From Owenia fusiformis (lineage: Eukaryota; Annelida; Polychaeta; Sabellida; Oweniidae): 64,000 nt of DNA. Below, one piece after another: positions 1-12,572 of this stretch; the stretch's first letter is position 1; each line of letters starts with the position of its first letter. Position numbers and translations under genes: made by a program. Location of the stretch: the NCBI GenBank assembly GCA_903813345.2, contig CAIIXF020000003.1, positions 4,363,815-4,427,814 on the forward strand, given 5' to 3'. A model generated the notes under the pieces. It saw nothing but the letters and a program-made list of their open reading frames with translations, did no database searches and was not told the origin of the DNA.

Positions 1-671
1 CAGACTATGAAATGTTGCATTGGGTGTGAGGAGTTGTACCCTGTGGTTGCCACCGTCTGCTACAATAATAAATCCATTGCTATCTGTGCAGACACCCCAG
101 GGACCATTCAGTTGTCCCTCTCCTGAGCCTTTCTCTCCATAATGGAGGATTTCATGGCCGTCTCTGTTGATCACTTTGATGAAATGAGCATGATAGTCAC
201 TTACTATGATCTCATTGTTTATGCCAACTGCCACATAATGAGGGTCTCTGAACATACCAGATGGAGAGATCAGTGTGACGTTCCCATTTGCTGAATCCAC
301 CATATAGACTCCATTGGTGATCCAATCAATCACTATGAACCAACCTGCTGGCAGTGAGGCTATAGCATATAGCTTACTTACAGGTGCTGCAAAGGTGATG
401 GTACGAATGGGCGACCCATCCTCACTGTATATTTGGATCTTGTTGCTGGAGGGGTGGGTTGTAAAAGCCAGCTGGCCATCTGTGGTTTTTGTAACACGTA
501 AGAAGTCCTTGTTTATTTCTTTGATCATCTGGAATGTATTGCTGTTGTAGATCTTTGTTGTAGACCGACCTGTTGTAGAATAACCTATTGCAATTATATT
601 CCCCAGGCTGGTCACTGTTAGATCAGATATATAACCAGATTGGAGTTGCCTCTTGACAACACTTGGTCTGA
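1..671 (-). CDS. NHL-repeat (beta-propeller) exon, runs off the left edge
   Basis: Reading the minus strand from 671 gives 223 open codons in one exon. It starts behind a pyrimidine-rich acceptor ending TTTCAG (phase 1: first bases TC complete a Val if joined to the exon ending at 6214). The C-terminal part has clear NHL-repeat signatures: GEGQLNGPWGVCTDSNG, then FIIVADGGNHRVQLL. An earlier, weaker repeat holds PHYVAVGINNEIIVSDYHA. NHL repeats form a beta-propeller used for protein or RNA binding, best known in TRIM2/3/71 and in secreted proteins such as PAL. No RING, B-box or coiled coil is visible. Because the nearest upstream coding exon on this strand is the last C1 exon of the TINAG-like gene and the phases agree, this may be the C-terminal half of that protein; it could equally be a separate NHL gene with unseen upstream exons. 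The exon continues left of the window. Confidence 0.88.
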
Positions 672-1375
672 CTGAAATTACACAAAAATAAAAACAAATT
701 AGACAAATAAAAGAACTCTTGAAATAGAATTTTCATTTTCCAATTATGAATTATGATGTTTATAAGATCAAAATAAAAACATCCAATTATAATTACAATC
801 AGTTTAATTCAAATGAAGTTAAATATATCATACATTTAGAAGCTTGTTTATGATTATGTGTTGCTTTTTGAAATATGCAGACGGCTTTGAATTGATAATT
901 AGGTCAACATTTTAAAGGACAGGGGTGATATTGATGTTTTGTTTACTTTTTGTTCTATTGAACATGTATTGATTTATTAGCTTACATCCCCTGGCTTTTA
1001 TTTGGAATGATCCAAAGGGGTCCCAACCAATCTAGAACAACATTTTGTTTTCATGAATTAAATGACCTCCCAAAAATTGTAATTATTTAAAATGTTTGAT
1101 GATGATTATTTCTGTATAAAGAGTTTAAAGAAACATGTTTAAAGTAAATATTAAATCTGGATTTAGAGCTTTTTCTACTATTTTCATTTTCTTGGTTCAG
1201 CATATGACTAATAGAATCAAGAGGAAATGTCTTATGATTTTTTGAAAGGGCCATGTTAACTGTTTACTGATCATACTCCAGTTTTATGAACTTTATTATA
1301 TGGAAGAGGGAGGGGGTTTCTTGTAGTTGGAGTATTGAAGGAAGGATGTAGGGCTGCATAAATGAATGGAATATG
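672..1375. other. AT-rich intron-like sequence, no gene seen
   Basis: No coding pattern on either strand. On the minus strand this is intron sequence leading into the acceptor of the NHL exon. Confidence 0.6.
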
Positions 1376-1568
1376 CAGGCCCGTAGCCAGGGGGGTTCGG
1401 GCGAACCCCCCCCCCCCTGGCCAAAATTTCTTTTTAAAATCATGCAGTTTTTCACCATTCTGACTATTTTTTGAATGATTTTTGGCCAAATTTGCCAAAG
1501 TGAACCCCCCCCCCCTAGAATTTTATGGAAAAGTGAACCCCCCTTGGAAAATTCTGGCTACGTGCCTG
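1376..1568. mobile_element. MITE with CAGGCCCGTAGCCAG ends
   Basis: The left end CAGGCCCGTAGCCAG and right end CTGGCTACGTGCCTG are inverted repeats. ATATG stands immediately outside both ends (1371-1375 and 1569-1573), as expected of a target duplication. The interior is short, with runs of C and two related CCCCCC-rich blocks. No open frame, so non-autonomous. Confidence 0.75.
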
Positions 1569-1980
1569 ATATGCAATATTCTGCGGGGCAAAATATGATT
1601 TTTTTTAAATTTAAGATAAATGAACAGTAACAAAATAGAAAGATTATGAACTAAAAAACTTAAATAAAATATATCAATGTACTGGTGGAAAGAAAACAGC
1701 TTTGAAAAAATTGCTATACCTGTGCTTGTCTGGATTTACTTCATGTTTAACTGTGTGCAAATATCATTATTCCAAATTTCCTTGATATAAAGGCAGTTCA
1801 TCATATGGCCCATGGGCCGGTAACTGAACATGCCTTCAAATCATGCTTGAATGTGTACCGAATTTATTATAATTCCAAATTGTCTTGATATGAAGCTTGT
1901 TCATTTATGACTCATGAGCTATTAATCAAAAGTGCATTCAAAATTTAAAATGCATTAGCTGCTAAAACTGTGGATTGATA

Positions 1981-3360
1981 GAAAAACCAGAACAACGGCA
2001 ACGCCAAAGCGTAGCGAATCCCATCGAACAGAAATGGCTGGCATTTTTACAAACGAAATATATAGCAAATATCTTAAAACAACACACCAGTAAGGCCACC
2101 ATTTTCAAAATCGTTGCTCACTAGCCAAGTTGTCATCAGAAGGAATAATATGCTTTTAAGAAGCCACCTATAAAATTTTTGAAAAATCGCACACATGTAC
2201 TTGTAAAATAACACACATAAAAATGGTGGCCATTTTTCAAAATGGCCGACTACTCCCCAAAGTTTTATTAGACAATGTGCCATGCTTAGAGTATTCACAT
2301 ATCAAATATGAACAAAATTGCTCCACTACTTTTCGAGTTATAGTAAAAAATGTAAAATGACAGCCATTTTTTAAAATGGCCGCCTACTATCCTAAGTGTC
2401 ATGAGACAGTGTGCAAGGCTCATGAGTATTCACAAATCAAATATGAACAAAATCGCTTTACTACTTTTCAAGTTATAGTAAATTACGTTAAAATGGGGCC
2501 ATTTTTAAAAATGGCCACCTTCTACCAAAAGTGTCATTAGACAGTGTGCCATGCTTTTAGTATTCACATACCAAATTTAAACAAAATCGCTCCACTACTT
2601 TTCGAGTTATAGTAAAATACGTTAAAATGGCGGCCATTTTTCAAAATGGCCACCTTCTACCAAAAGTGTCTTTAGACAGTGTGCCATGCTTATAGTATTC
2701 ACATACCAAATATGAACAAAATCGCGTCACTACTTTTTGAGTTATAGTAAAATATGTTAAAATGGCGGCCATTTTTCAATTTTTTTTCAAAATGGCCACC
2801 TTCTACCAAAAGCGTCATAGGACAGTGTGCCATGCTTATAGTATTCACATACCAAATATGAACAAAATCGCTCCACTACTTTTCGAGTTATAGTAAAAAA
2901 CGTTAAAATGGCGGCCATTTTTCAAAATGGCCGCCTTCTACCAAACATGTCTTTAGACAGTGTGCAATGTTTATAGTATTCACATACCAAATATGAACAA
3001 AATCGCTCCACTACTTTTCGAGTTACAGCAAAAATCGTAAAATAACGAGTAAAGGCCGCCATTTTTCAAGATGGCTGCCATGTGCTTTTTTAATATCTAC
3101 ATTTGTAGCTTTTTTAAATGTCCTTTATATTTTTTTTACATTTAAAACAAATTGCAATTACAGTTTTACATATTGCACCTAAATTACTGTAAAATTGGCA
3201 CTAAAATGGCCGCCATTTTAGAATGAGTGGCCATTTTGAAAATCAGCTTTCGAGCAGAACTTCTACCCCCATAGGGTATATTAGTACAAAATATGAACAA
3301 AATCGGGCCAACGGTATTTGAGTTATTGCCCGGACTTTTATTGCCCGTTCGATGGGATAA
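1981..3360. mobile_element. Pearl/Helitron-like non-autonomous element 1 with six core repeats
   Basis: The left end carries AGCGAATCCCATCGAAC and the right end GTTCGATGGGATAA, a short inverted pair. Between them lie six tandem copies of a ~135-145 bp unit (recognisable by AACAAAATCGCTCCACTACT near 2311, 2446, 2580, 2716, 2859 and 2996). Each unit holds the palindromic phrase AAAATGGCGGCCATTTT. This layout (end, tandem core, distal end with TTGAGTTATTGCCCGGAC) is shared with the elements at 9443-10738 and 12010-12524. It resembles the bivalve pearl elements; I could not run a library search. Confidence 0.65.
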
Positions 3361-4865
3361 TGAAAAAATATTTTAGGACAAGTATGCTTGTGATTTTGCA
3401 TTGAGCTTTTTTTCACTAGAAGGGATTTTGAAAAGGATAAGAATTTTTGAGACATGTTTTATTTTCTAAAAGGAAAATTGGATTTTTCAAAGGACTGAAC
3501 TGAATCTGGATGACCAAAATGAGCTGAATTCAATGAACAGCATTGAAAACATTGGGACACTTCAGCAATTCTCTTTTTCTTTCAGAATCCTATTAATATA
3601 TTAAAACAGGGAACAGACATGCATTAAAATTGTCTTAAGATTGCTTTTTTGGTGAAAATAGGTCAGCAGAATAAAAAAGTACAGTAATATTGAAGCTGTC
3701 TAATCTAAATGCCATTGGGACTGGCTAAAAGCATTCGGATTAGGAGGTGTTCAGATTTTAAGGATTTTGCATCTGCAAGATCCTAAACTTTGAGAAAATG
3801 TAGCCCAATCAACTTAACATATGCCTTTCTTTGAGATTATGGTCAGAAAAAGTCATTGTTTAGGATTAACTGAATGAAATTTGCTTGTAACCAAAGAGGC
3901 CTTATTGTCATTAAAGGGGCAACAAGGACTGTAGAGAGAAAATTCGAAAATTTTTATTTTTCTGAGCTATCAGGTCAATATTTGGCTTGAAATCTTCTTT
4001 GACATACCTATTTTCTTAAAATGTATGGATAAACTCTCAAGTTCAGCATTAAGAAGTGTAAATTCAGTTCAAAGCTTCTATAAAGGGAGTCCCACTTATA
4101 GATTTTTAAGATTCACAACGTTTCAAGAGGAATATCAGCTGAAATAATGTTCATTCAGGGGTTTCTTTGTAGATAATAAAAATATATGGAAGTCTTGATG
4201 AAATATCCAAACTTTAACATATTTTGACACTGGTCGATTATCGTTGAATGGCCCCCCTGCACTAATTGTTGCACCTTTAACACTTGTCAAATGTTTTTTT
4301 TAATCATCATTTATTTGGGACCATTATGAATAAGAAATAGTACCATGGGTACTGGGCTCACATGGTGTTGCTCAACAGTGAATGATGGCTAAAATGGCAG
4401 AAAATAAAAAAATGGATGTAATTTTTGCAGATTTTTGTAACAAAATTATTTCATACAACTACTCTTTTCAGTGACATGACTTTTTACAATGCAGGTCACC
4501 TGAAATTATTTGTAAAGCTAGGAAATGGACCGAAAGTGAATTTCGCGAGACAAAAATGGTGGCCATTTTGAAAAAAGACGAGCTTTTGAACCAGGGACTA
4601 TGATCAATAAACTGCTTTTGCTTTATTAAAAGTAGGTCAAATGGTTTTTTTTATAATTTCTTCTATTTGATCGCATATTTGAATTCTGGATGTGATTTTC
4701 TACCAAAACAACTTTGATTTGCATTTATTTATTTTATATGGCACAATGTTAAAATAAAATAAAATGTTCATATAGTATTACAGATATGTTTTATTAATCA
4801 AACAAGGAAAATACTTCCTAGAGGACAATGCTTTCTCTAATATTGGATTTCTATATTTTTATATA
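3361..4865. other. Non-coding interval, no gene seen
   Basis: AT-rich unique-looking sequence. The only recognisable item is an isolated AAAATGGTGGCCATTTTGAAAA phrase near 4553 (core palindrome of the pearl-like elements), so the stretch may hold degraded transposon sequence. Confidence 0.5.
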
Positions 4866-5860
4866 GTGACCTTCATACTTAATAAGTCATACAAATTCTT
4901 TTCCTGGCAGATATCAGTGCAAACGATATTTACAGGAGGACAATAATTCCTCTTACATTACTTGTCCTGGCAGAAATTATAGCATACTAGGACAATATAT
5001 TCTGGAGGACAATACTTTCTCTTATAATAGATTTCCATACTATTATATAGTGACCTACATACGTAACAAGTCATACAAACTCTTCCTGGCAGATGTCAAT
5101 GCAAACGAGGACAATATTTACAGGAGGACAATAATTCCTCTTACATTACTTGTCCTGGCAGATATTATAGCAAACTAGGACAATATTTTTGGAAGGACAA
5201 AAATAACTCCTACATAAGATTTCCATACTAAACAAGTTATACACAGTATTTTCCTGGGAGATATACATGCGAACTAGGACAATATTTCCTAGAGGACAAA
5301 AATTCCTCTTACATTAATTTCTCAAACTTTCATATGGTGATCTTTAAACTTAACCAGTCATACAAAGTCTTCTCCTGATGGATACCAATCCAAACTAGGA
5401 CAATATTCCCAGAGGGACAATATTTCATCTACATTAGATTCCCATACATAAATATGTTGACCTTCAAACTAAACCAGTCATACAAATTCTTGTCCTGGCA
5501 GATATCAATGCAAACTAGGACAATATTTCCCGGGGACAATAATTCACCTTACATTAGATTTCCATACTTTTATATAGTGATTTTAATACTTTACCAGTCA
5601 TACAAAGTCTTGTTCTACCAGATATCAATGCAAACTTGGGACAAAATTCCCTGAATAGCAATACTTTCTCTTACATTAGATTCCCATACATTCATTTGGT
5701 AACCTTTATACTTAACCAGTCATGCAAAGTCTTCTCCTGGCAGATATCAATGCAAACTAGGACAATATTCACTGAAGGACAATAATTCCTCTTATATCAG
5801 ATTCCTATATTTTAATACGATGATGTTAATACTGTACCAATCATAAAAATCTAAAATTTT
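4866..5860. repeat. Tandem array, unit ~120 bp (longer at its left end)
   Basis: A phrase like AACCAGTCATACAAAGTCTT recurs near 4879, 5061, 5232, 5351, 5471, 5591, 5712 and 5833. Spacing is about 180, 170, then a regular ~120 bp. Each unit also has CTGGCAGATATCAATGCAAA and GGACAATAATTCCTCTTACA. Non-coding; lies in the intron between the last C1 exon and the NHL exon. Confidence 0.85.
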
Positions 5861-6118
5861 TAATTTTTAAAATAACTTTAAGACCTTGCTCTATAAGAAT
5901 CCAGTGAGAAACTAAGGGCACAAAAAGTTTTTTTAATATTTTGCTCAGCTGCTGACATATGAAGAGAAGCTTGAGAAGGTCAAATCTTGAATCTTGATGA
6001 TTTTGAAAAAATACTTTCTTTGACCTTTTTAACCTTTTTTGACCTTGCGCTAAAATTCTTAAATCTAGAGTCAGATTTGAACTTCTGTCATTTAATTTAT
6101 CAAAAATTATGTTATTCT

Positions 6119-6192
6119 AGGAAAATGGTGGCCATTTTGAAATTTAGCTACCATCTTGAAAATTCTTTCTTGAACAAAGCTAGTTCGAGATG
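6119..6192. repeat. Fragment of pearl-like core repeat next to an exon
   Basis: AAAATGGTGGCCATTTTGAA followed by AGCTACCATCTTGAAAAT matches the core units of the element at 9443-10738. It ends about 20 bp from the donor of the C1 exon at 6214-6319. Confidence 0.55.
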
Positions 6193-6202
6193 AGCATACT
6201 TA

Positions 6203-6328
<126 letters not shown>

Positions 6329-6415
6329 TCATGCTGTATGTATGGATGTTCATGGTTAGAATATCAATAAATATATTTAGACAAATGCATTGTAGACCAG
6401 TGACCAATACTAGTA

Positions 6416-7359
6416 CAGGGTGAGCCAAACAAAAACATTTACCCAAACAAATCTTAATAACTCAGTCATCCAGTATAGAGTTTAAATCACATTTTGCACA
6501 AATTTTTCAATGTTATGACTTTTATTCTGTCAATTTCCATTTCACGCGGTACAAACTTCGACCGTTAATTTGAATTTTTGACCTACCAGATGCTCGAAAA
6601 TCAAGGATTGCGAGTCTCATACTACACCGTTTTTCTTCAAACGTATACCATTAAAAGCAAAACAAAATTGCCTTTCTGTCGGTGCATTACTTTGTCCCTC
6701 GTTCTAGCAGCGTTTTGGTCCCCAGCTGTTAAAAGGCCTTCTTACAGCTGGGGACCAAAATGCCGCTGGAAGTAGGGACTCTGTTTAAGAGAATAATGTA
6801 CCAACAGAAAGGGATTTTTGTTATGCTTTGAATGGAACAAGTTTGAAGAAAAACGGTGCAGTACGAGACTCGTAATCCTTGATTTTCAAACATCCCGTAG
6901 GTCAAAAATTCAAATTAATGGTCGAAGTTTGTACAGCGTGCTTTTGTCTATTTCAAATGATCACTACTTTTTGGCCATTTTACAAAACATTCTCCAAATG
7001 CTAAAACAAACAAAAGTCACTTAATATGAGCCCCAATAATTTTATCTTTGGGGCTAATAAATAATGTGTATACTAATAATTCTATGAGCATCAGAAATTT
7101 GAAACAATCGATTAGAACGAAATTGGGGCCTTTACACAAGATATCTGAAAGTGTGTAGACAGGAAATCTCCCTAAATGCATTCAAGTTTGCCTCTTAAGA
7201 CAAGACCAGTATTTTGAGCATATTTTGTAAAATTGTCATAAAATCTATTACATTTGGAATAGACCAATGAAACTTTGTGGTATAAAAGAATATTGAACAA
7301 GTTCCAATTATGCCTGTGTTATTAAGATGTGTTTGGGTTACCTTTTATGGCTTACCCTG
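6416..7359. mobile_element. Mariner-like foldback MITE, 944 bp, TA target site
   Basis: The ends CAGGGTGAGCCA and TGGCTTACCCTG are inverted repeats of the Tc1/mariner kind, flanked by TA on both sides (6414-6415, 7360-7361). The outer arms continue for ~45 bp. The middle (about 6548-6945) is a second, larger hairpin with ~190-bp arms meeting at TTGGTCCCCAGCTGT / ACAGCTGGGGACCAA near 6730. No transposase frame. Confidence 0.8.
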
Positions 7360-7599
7360 TATTGCTCAAATTTTTTCTTAAATTATTCTTCATCCCAGAT
7401 TTTACATGTGTTTAATTTATTTTGTCGATAACCAGGATGTTTTTGTTTGTCTTGCATCCACAATTCCTTGTAACTTTTTAAACCTTAAAATGTTTTTACT
7501 GTTTTCATGTATATATACTACATGGTGTTTAATAATGACCATTACCTCATATTTGGAGATCCTAGATCACGTGTACCTACAATCTCCAGGGAAAACATA

Positions 7600-7963
7600 C
7601 AGGGTGGTCAAAAAAACTGGAAACCCTTACACCATTTTCCTAATATCTTTGTCATTTTAAGAAATAACTTTACACATTTGTACATCATTCAATTTCCTAC
7701 CAGCCTACTATTTTCATGACCATCACATTGATAGTCACAGTGTTACAGCGCTTTAAAGAACATTCCCGGTGGCCACTACTGCGGTATTTAGAAACAAGCA
7801 CATGTCTCACTGTAAAATTGTGACTATCAGTCTGATGGTTATGAAATATGATATGGTAATAGGAAATTGAATGATTTACAAATGTGTGAAATATCAGTGA
7901 GTAATTTCTTAAAATGACAAAGATATGAGAAAAATGCAGGGTTTCCATTTTTTGACCATCCTG
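7600..7963. mobile_element. Mariner-like MITE, 364 bp, TA target site
   Basis: CAGGGTGGTCAAAAAAACTG at the left and the inverted TTTTTTGACCATCCTG at the right, TA on both sides. The arms extend inward (ATATCTTTGTCATTTTAAGAA left, TTCTTAAAATGACAAAGATAT right, each split here by reading direction). Non-coding. Confidence 0.8.
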
Positions 7964-8235
7964 TATATAATTCTACACGTTGTACACATAATCCACTTTT
8001 GGGTGGTGGTGTAAAATAGGAGGCTTGATAGGTTCCAAGTGACCATACTAGCAACTCTTATCATATACATGTTATTCAACACATTCATCTAGAATAGTCA
8101 TAAGGCCAAGCTTTCATTTTGTGTCACATATCTCAGTTTCTGTTGGCATCTATATTTTTGTTAAGGTAATGGTTTGAGGGTATTTACTCTAGTGTGCCAC
8201 TTTAAAGCTAAATAATTAATCAATTATTTCCTTAC

Positions 8236-8278
8236 CCAATATTTTGTCTCCCTTTGAGAACTGCATTCAGAGCCCCAT
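8236..8278 (-). CDS. TINAGL1: TINAG-like gene, exon 8: 43-nt microexon
   Basis: Very short exon between acceptor TTTCCAG and donor GTAAGG. One base (A) completes Gly with GG from exon 7, followed by 14 codons reading WGSECSSQRETKYW. In TINAG and cathepsin B this stretch is the GWGEE...KYW loop between the active-site His and the NSWG block, so the position, length and both junction phases (2 in, 0 out) are as expected. Confidence 0.88.
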
Positions 8279-8725
8279 CTGGAAATATGAATATGGCAAA
8301 ATACAAAATCAGTAGAGTGTGTATGTAAATAATACAATCTATGTGTTTAGGGAACTCCTTGACTATTGCGATAAAATTACCTACATGACATTTTATGTAG
8401 TGGTACATGACATTTAACATGGTGCTTATGTATTTTACGTCTGATGCATTTATACCCTACTATTACTTTTAAACGTACAAGTGTTATGGATATGTGGACA
8501 AAACATTTTTGAAAATATTGTTATACCTACACATGTTATTTTCTGGTTCAAAATAAAGTATGTAGGTGTGTGTAACAACAATGTAATGATACTTTCCTGA
8601 AAAAAGCAAGGTAATTCATGCATGCCTTCATTCTTTATTTTGTACCAGAAAATAATGTGTACAGGTGTAGCAGTTTTTTTTAAAAAGGTTATTGTTCCAC
8701 CATCACCTATACTAATCAGACTTAC

Positions 8726-8883
8726 CCGACTATTCTGACAGAGTGGTAGCCACTTAACCCGATATCATCTGCTGCAACAGAATGTCTATATATACCGCTT
8801 TTGTACATGAAGAAGTCTTCGTGTACAGCAAAGGTGGCTTGGACAGGACCATTGGTGATGATCTCCTTCATTATCTCCCTTTC
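8726..8883 (-). CDS. TINAGL1: TINAG-like gene, exon 7: C1 segment with active-site His
   Basis: The minus strand reads [34 protein letters not shown] and [10 protein letters not shown]. This is the strongly conserved NGPVQA...EDFFxYKxGIY block of cathepsin B/TINAG, followed by the active-site His (GYHSVRIVG, about residue 317). The acceptor is TTTTTTCAG (phase 0, after exon 6 ending PYTIPSD) and the donor is GTAAGT after GG (phase 2). 158 nt = 52 codons + 2. Confidence 0.93.
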
Positions 8884-8963
8884 CTGAAAAAAGAACAAAA
8901 GATACCCTATCTGTTGCAAGACTTATGCCTGGCACAACTGTCAACATGTTATTTAATGTTTAA

Positions 8964-10841
8964 GTTTCGCAAGGATCCTGCCATGACCGTGGTAGTGTTA
9001 TCGTGAAAGCCTGGTATAACCGTGACAATGCAAGGCCTGTCATGACCGTGGTAATGTTAAAGCCTGATACGACCCTGACAATGGTTGCAAGGCCTGACAT
9101 AACTGTGGTAATGATAAAGCCTGATATGACCGTGACAATGGTTGCAAGGCCTGTCATACCTGTGGTAATGTTAAAGCACAACATGACTGTGACAACGGTT
9201 ATATTAAATGATATTTAGTAGCATGAGAATACTGTAATGAAAAATTTCATCATAATCTACCTTAATTAAATATGTAAATCTAAACTACTACTACCACCAA
9301 GTCATATTTCCACAAACTATATTTCTTATTACATTCAAAAATGTGAACATTGTCACAGTCATAACAGGCTTAAACATTACCACGGTCATTACAGGCCTTG
9401 CAATATAATACAGCATTGTCACGGTAATATCTGGCTTAACTAGAAAAACAGCAACTCCACGGAGTAGCAAATCCCACCGAACAAAACATGTTTTGATAAA
9501 AAAATTGAGCCAAATTCATCCACTGGTATTTGAATTATCAAAGAGTATGTCTTTATGAAACATGGTTGCCATTTTGAAATTCAGCTGTCATCTTTAGATT
9601 TTTTCTTTAGCAGAGAATGTCCGTCCAATGGTATCTGGGACATCAAAGATTACTTTATTAATGAAAAATGGCAGCCATTTTGAAATTCAGCTATTGCCTT
9701 TAAAATTTCTTCTGAAGCAGATCTCCTTTTTCCCTAAACATCAGCATAAAAAATTGGAACCAAATCCATCCACTAGTATTTGAGTTATCATTAATTACGT
9801 TTTTTTACGAAAAATGGTGGCCTTTTGAAATCCAGTGGCCATCTTGAAAATTTATTTTTGAGCAGAACTTCTTTGTCTCTAGGCATCAGCATATAGAACT
9901 TGAACCAAAACCGTCAACTGTTTATTTGAGTTATCAAAGGTTACGTTCTTTTATGAAAAATGGTGGCCATTTTGAAATTTAGCTACCACCTTGAAAATCC
10001 CTTCTCGAGCAGAGCTCCTATGTCCCTAGGCATCATCATGTAAAATTTGAACCAAATCCATTCAATGGTAATTGAGTTATCAAAGATAATGTTTTTTTTA
10101 TGAAAAATGGCCGCAATTTTGAAATTTAGCTGTCATCTTGAAAATCCTTTCTTGAGCAGAGCTCCTATGTCCCTAGGCATCAGCATCTAAAATTTAAACC
10201 AAATCCATTCAATGGTATTTAAGTTATCAAAGATAACATTTTTCTTAAGAAAAATGGCCGCCATTTTGAAATTTAGCTGCCATATTGAAAATCCTTTCTC
10301 GAGCAGAGCTCTTATGTCCCTAGGCATCAGCATCTAAAATTTGAACCAAATCCATTCAGTGGTTGAGTTATCAAAGATAACGGCTTTTTACGAAAAATGG
10401 CCACCATTTTGAAATTTGGTGGCCATCTTGAAAATGTCTTCTTGAGCAAGGCTCCTTTGTACCAAGGCAAATAAAAATTGAACCAAATCCATCCACTAGT
10501 ATTTGAGTTATTAAAGATTATATTTTTTCCGAAAAATGGCCGCAAATTTGAATTAAGCAGCCATATTGAAAATTCCTTCTCGAGCAGAGGTCCTACAACC
10601 ATAAGGCATCAGCCTATAAAATTTGAATGATATCCGTCAACCGGTATTTGAGTTATTGCCCGGACACCCGAACGGACAGACGGACGAACGGACAGACGGC
10701 TTTTCTATATCCCCCTCGAACTTCGTTCGGTGGGATAACCATTACCTCAGTAATGACAGGCCTTGCAATATGGTGTAAAATTGTCACGGTTAAACCAGGC
10801 TTTCACGATAACACTACCACTGAACAGGATCCTTGTGAAAC
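8964..10841. mobile_element. TTAA-flanked TIR element with tandem repeats, split by a nested insertion
   Basis: The left end GTTTCGCAAGGATCCTG and right end CAGGATCCTTGTGAAAC are inverted repeats, and TTAA stands outside both (8960-8963, 10842-10845). The arms continue inward with GTGTTATCGTGAAAGCC and its inverse. Inside the left arm are ~4 tandem units of ~55 bp (CATGACCGTGGTAATGTTAA, CAAGGCCTG). The same units appear inverted at 9345-9438 and 10740-10840, the two halves being separated by the pearl-like element at 9443-10738. No transposase. Confidence 0.7.
9443..10738. mobile_element. Pearl/Helitron-like element 2, nested in the TTAA element
   Basis: Begins GAAAAACAGCAACTCCACGG with AGCAAATCCCACCGAAC and ends TTCGTTCGGTGGGATAA. 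The interior is about eight tandem ~130-bp units around AAAATGGCCGCCATTTTGAA, GAGCAGAGCTCCTATGTCCC and TTGAGTTATCAAAGATAAC. It finishes with TTGAGTTATTGCCCGGACA, an ACGG-type microsatellite (10660-10700) and CCCCCTCGAACTTCG. It interrupts the inverted array of the surrounding TTAA element, so it is the younger insertion. Confidence 0.7.
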
Positions 10842-10879
10842 TTAAAAACACTAAAATAACATGGTGACGGTTGTGCAAT

Positions 10880-11310
10880 AGATAGTATGTGGAACAAAAG
10901 CAGACTAAGACTAGACATACTGAGATAAATATTCCAAACCACGAGTAGCATAGAGTATTTTCGTTGAGTACAGGCGAAAATATTCTAATATAACGGTTAT
11001 ATATATTTTGCAAGTGGATCCAAGAGACCAAGTGGGCGAGTCAATTATTTTGCAGGGGTGGCAAGATACATACATTTCAATTTTGTATATAGTGAATTCC
11101 CAGTGATTGATCTCAGTACAGTAAAACTGTCATAATGAACACTGCCATAGTGAAGATCTGTGCCCAGTGAACCATTATATTTATCCAAAAATAGGTAAGC
11201 GTAGTTTTGGAGAATACGCTCTTACTGTTCTAAGAACTGTTGACAATAAAACTATAACAAGAACACAAATGTGTACAAAATGTCCCCACCTATGGGTGAT
11301 CCCTTCAAAT
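10880..11310. other. Non-coding interval
   Basis: Within intron 6 of the TINAG-like gene (minus strand). No open frame or clear repeat seen. Confidence 0.5.
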
Positions 11311-11319
11311 GGTTATCCT

Positions 11320-11710
11320 ATAAATGAGTAGACAAGACTTTACCGACAAGATTTGAGGACCGAAAATCCAAAATGGCTGCCTTGACATTTATCCAGAATG
11401 CCAAAAAACTAATCTGTACTAGATTTTCATACTAAGAATCATCCCTGAAAATTTAAAATTGATCTACCAAACGGTTCACATGGAAATGCGTAGACAAGAC
11501 TTTACAGAGAAGATTTTAGGACGGAAAATCCAAAATGGCTGCCTTGACATTTACCCAGAATGCCCAAAAACCAATCAGATCTAGATTTTCATACTAAGAA
11601 TCATCCCTAAAAATTTGAAATTGATCTACCAAACGGTTCACCTGAAAACACGTAGACAAGACTTTACTGACAAGATTTTAGGACGGAAAAATCCAAAATG
11701 GCCGACAATA
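11320..11710. repeat. Tandem repeat, three ~161-bp units
   Basis: GTAGACAAGACTTTAC recurs near 11329, 11490 and 11652. Each copy is followed by GGAAAATCCAAAATGG and, in the first two, GCTGCCTTGACATTTA, then TTTTCATACTAAGAATCATC. Non-coding. Confidence 0.8.
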
Positions 11711-12009
11711 AAAAAGTGATTATGAGTTTTTGCTGATTTTTGTTTACAAAATTATCACATATAACTGCTGTTAACAATAACATAGGATTTTACAACAAAG
11801 TACACCTAAAATTATCTAAAGCTACTAAATAGTTAAAGTATGAAAACTGAAAAACACCATTCAATATGATACAAAGTATTATTGCGCACTTACTTTTCTT
11901 TAAACATTCAAAATGGCTGACATGACTGAGCTAACAGGTCAAAAACCTAATCAGATCTAGAATGAAGTGAGCTGAACAAGATGTAAAGTTTTAAAAGCAA
12001 CTGTGAAGC

Positions 12010-12524
12010 CGTTTTTCTTAAAGTTTATTGAGTTATCATAGCTACGTTTTTTACAAAAAATGGCCGCCATTTTGTAATTTAGGAGCCATCTTGAAAATCT
12101 CTTCTTGGTCGAAGCTCCTTTGTCCTTAGGCATCAGCTTATGTGAGTTAAATAAAAAAAAAATTTTACAAAAAATGGCCGCCATTTTGACATTCAGCAGC
12201 CATCTTGAAAATATATTTTTAAGGAAAGCTTCTTTGCTCTTAGGCGTTAGCATATAAAATTTGAATCAAATCTGTTTACTTGTATTTGAGTGATCAAAGA
12301 TTACATTTTTACGAAAAATGGCGGTCATTTTGAATTGATAGGCTATGTTGAAAATTTCTTCTCGAGGGAAGGTCCTACTCTCATAAGGCATAAGCCTATT
12401 GAATTTGAATTTTATCTGTCAACCGGTATTTGAGTTATTGCCCGGACACACGAACGAACGAACGGACGGACAGACAGACGAACGGCTTTTATATATCCCC
12501 CTCGAACTTCGTTCAGTGGGATAA
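12010..12524. mobile_element. Pearl/Helitron-like element 3 (left end unclear)
   Basis: Three core units with AAAATGGCCGCCATTTTG, then TTGAGTTATTGCCCGGACA, a (GAAC/GGAC)n-type microsatellite (12445-12485) and the same right end TTCGTTCAGTGGGATAA as the element at 9443-10738. No matching left end was found, so it is truncated or diverged. It ends ~50 bp from exon 6. Confidence 0.6.
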
Positions 12525-12572
12525 ATATTTCTACCACTTCATTGAAGAAATACAATCCCAAATGAAACTTAC

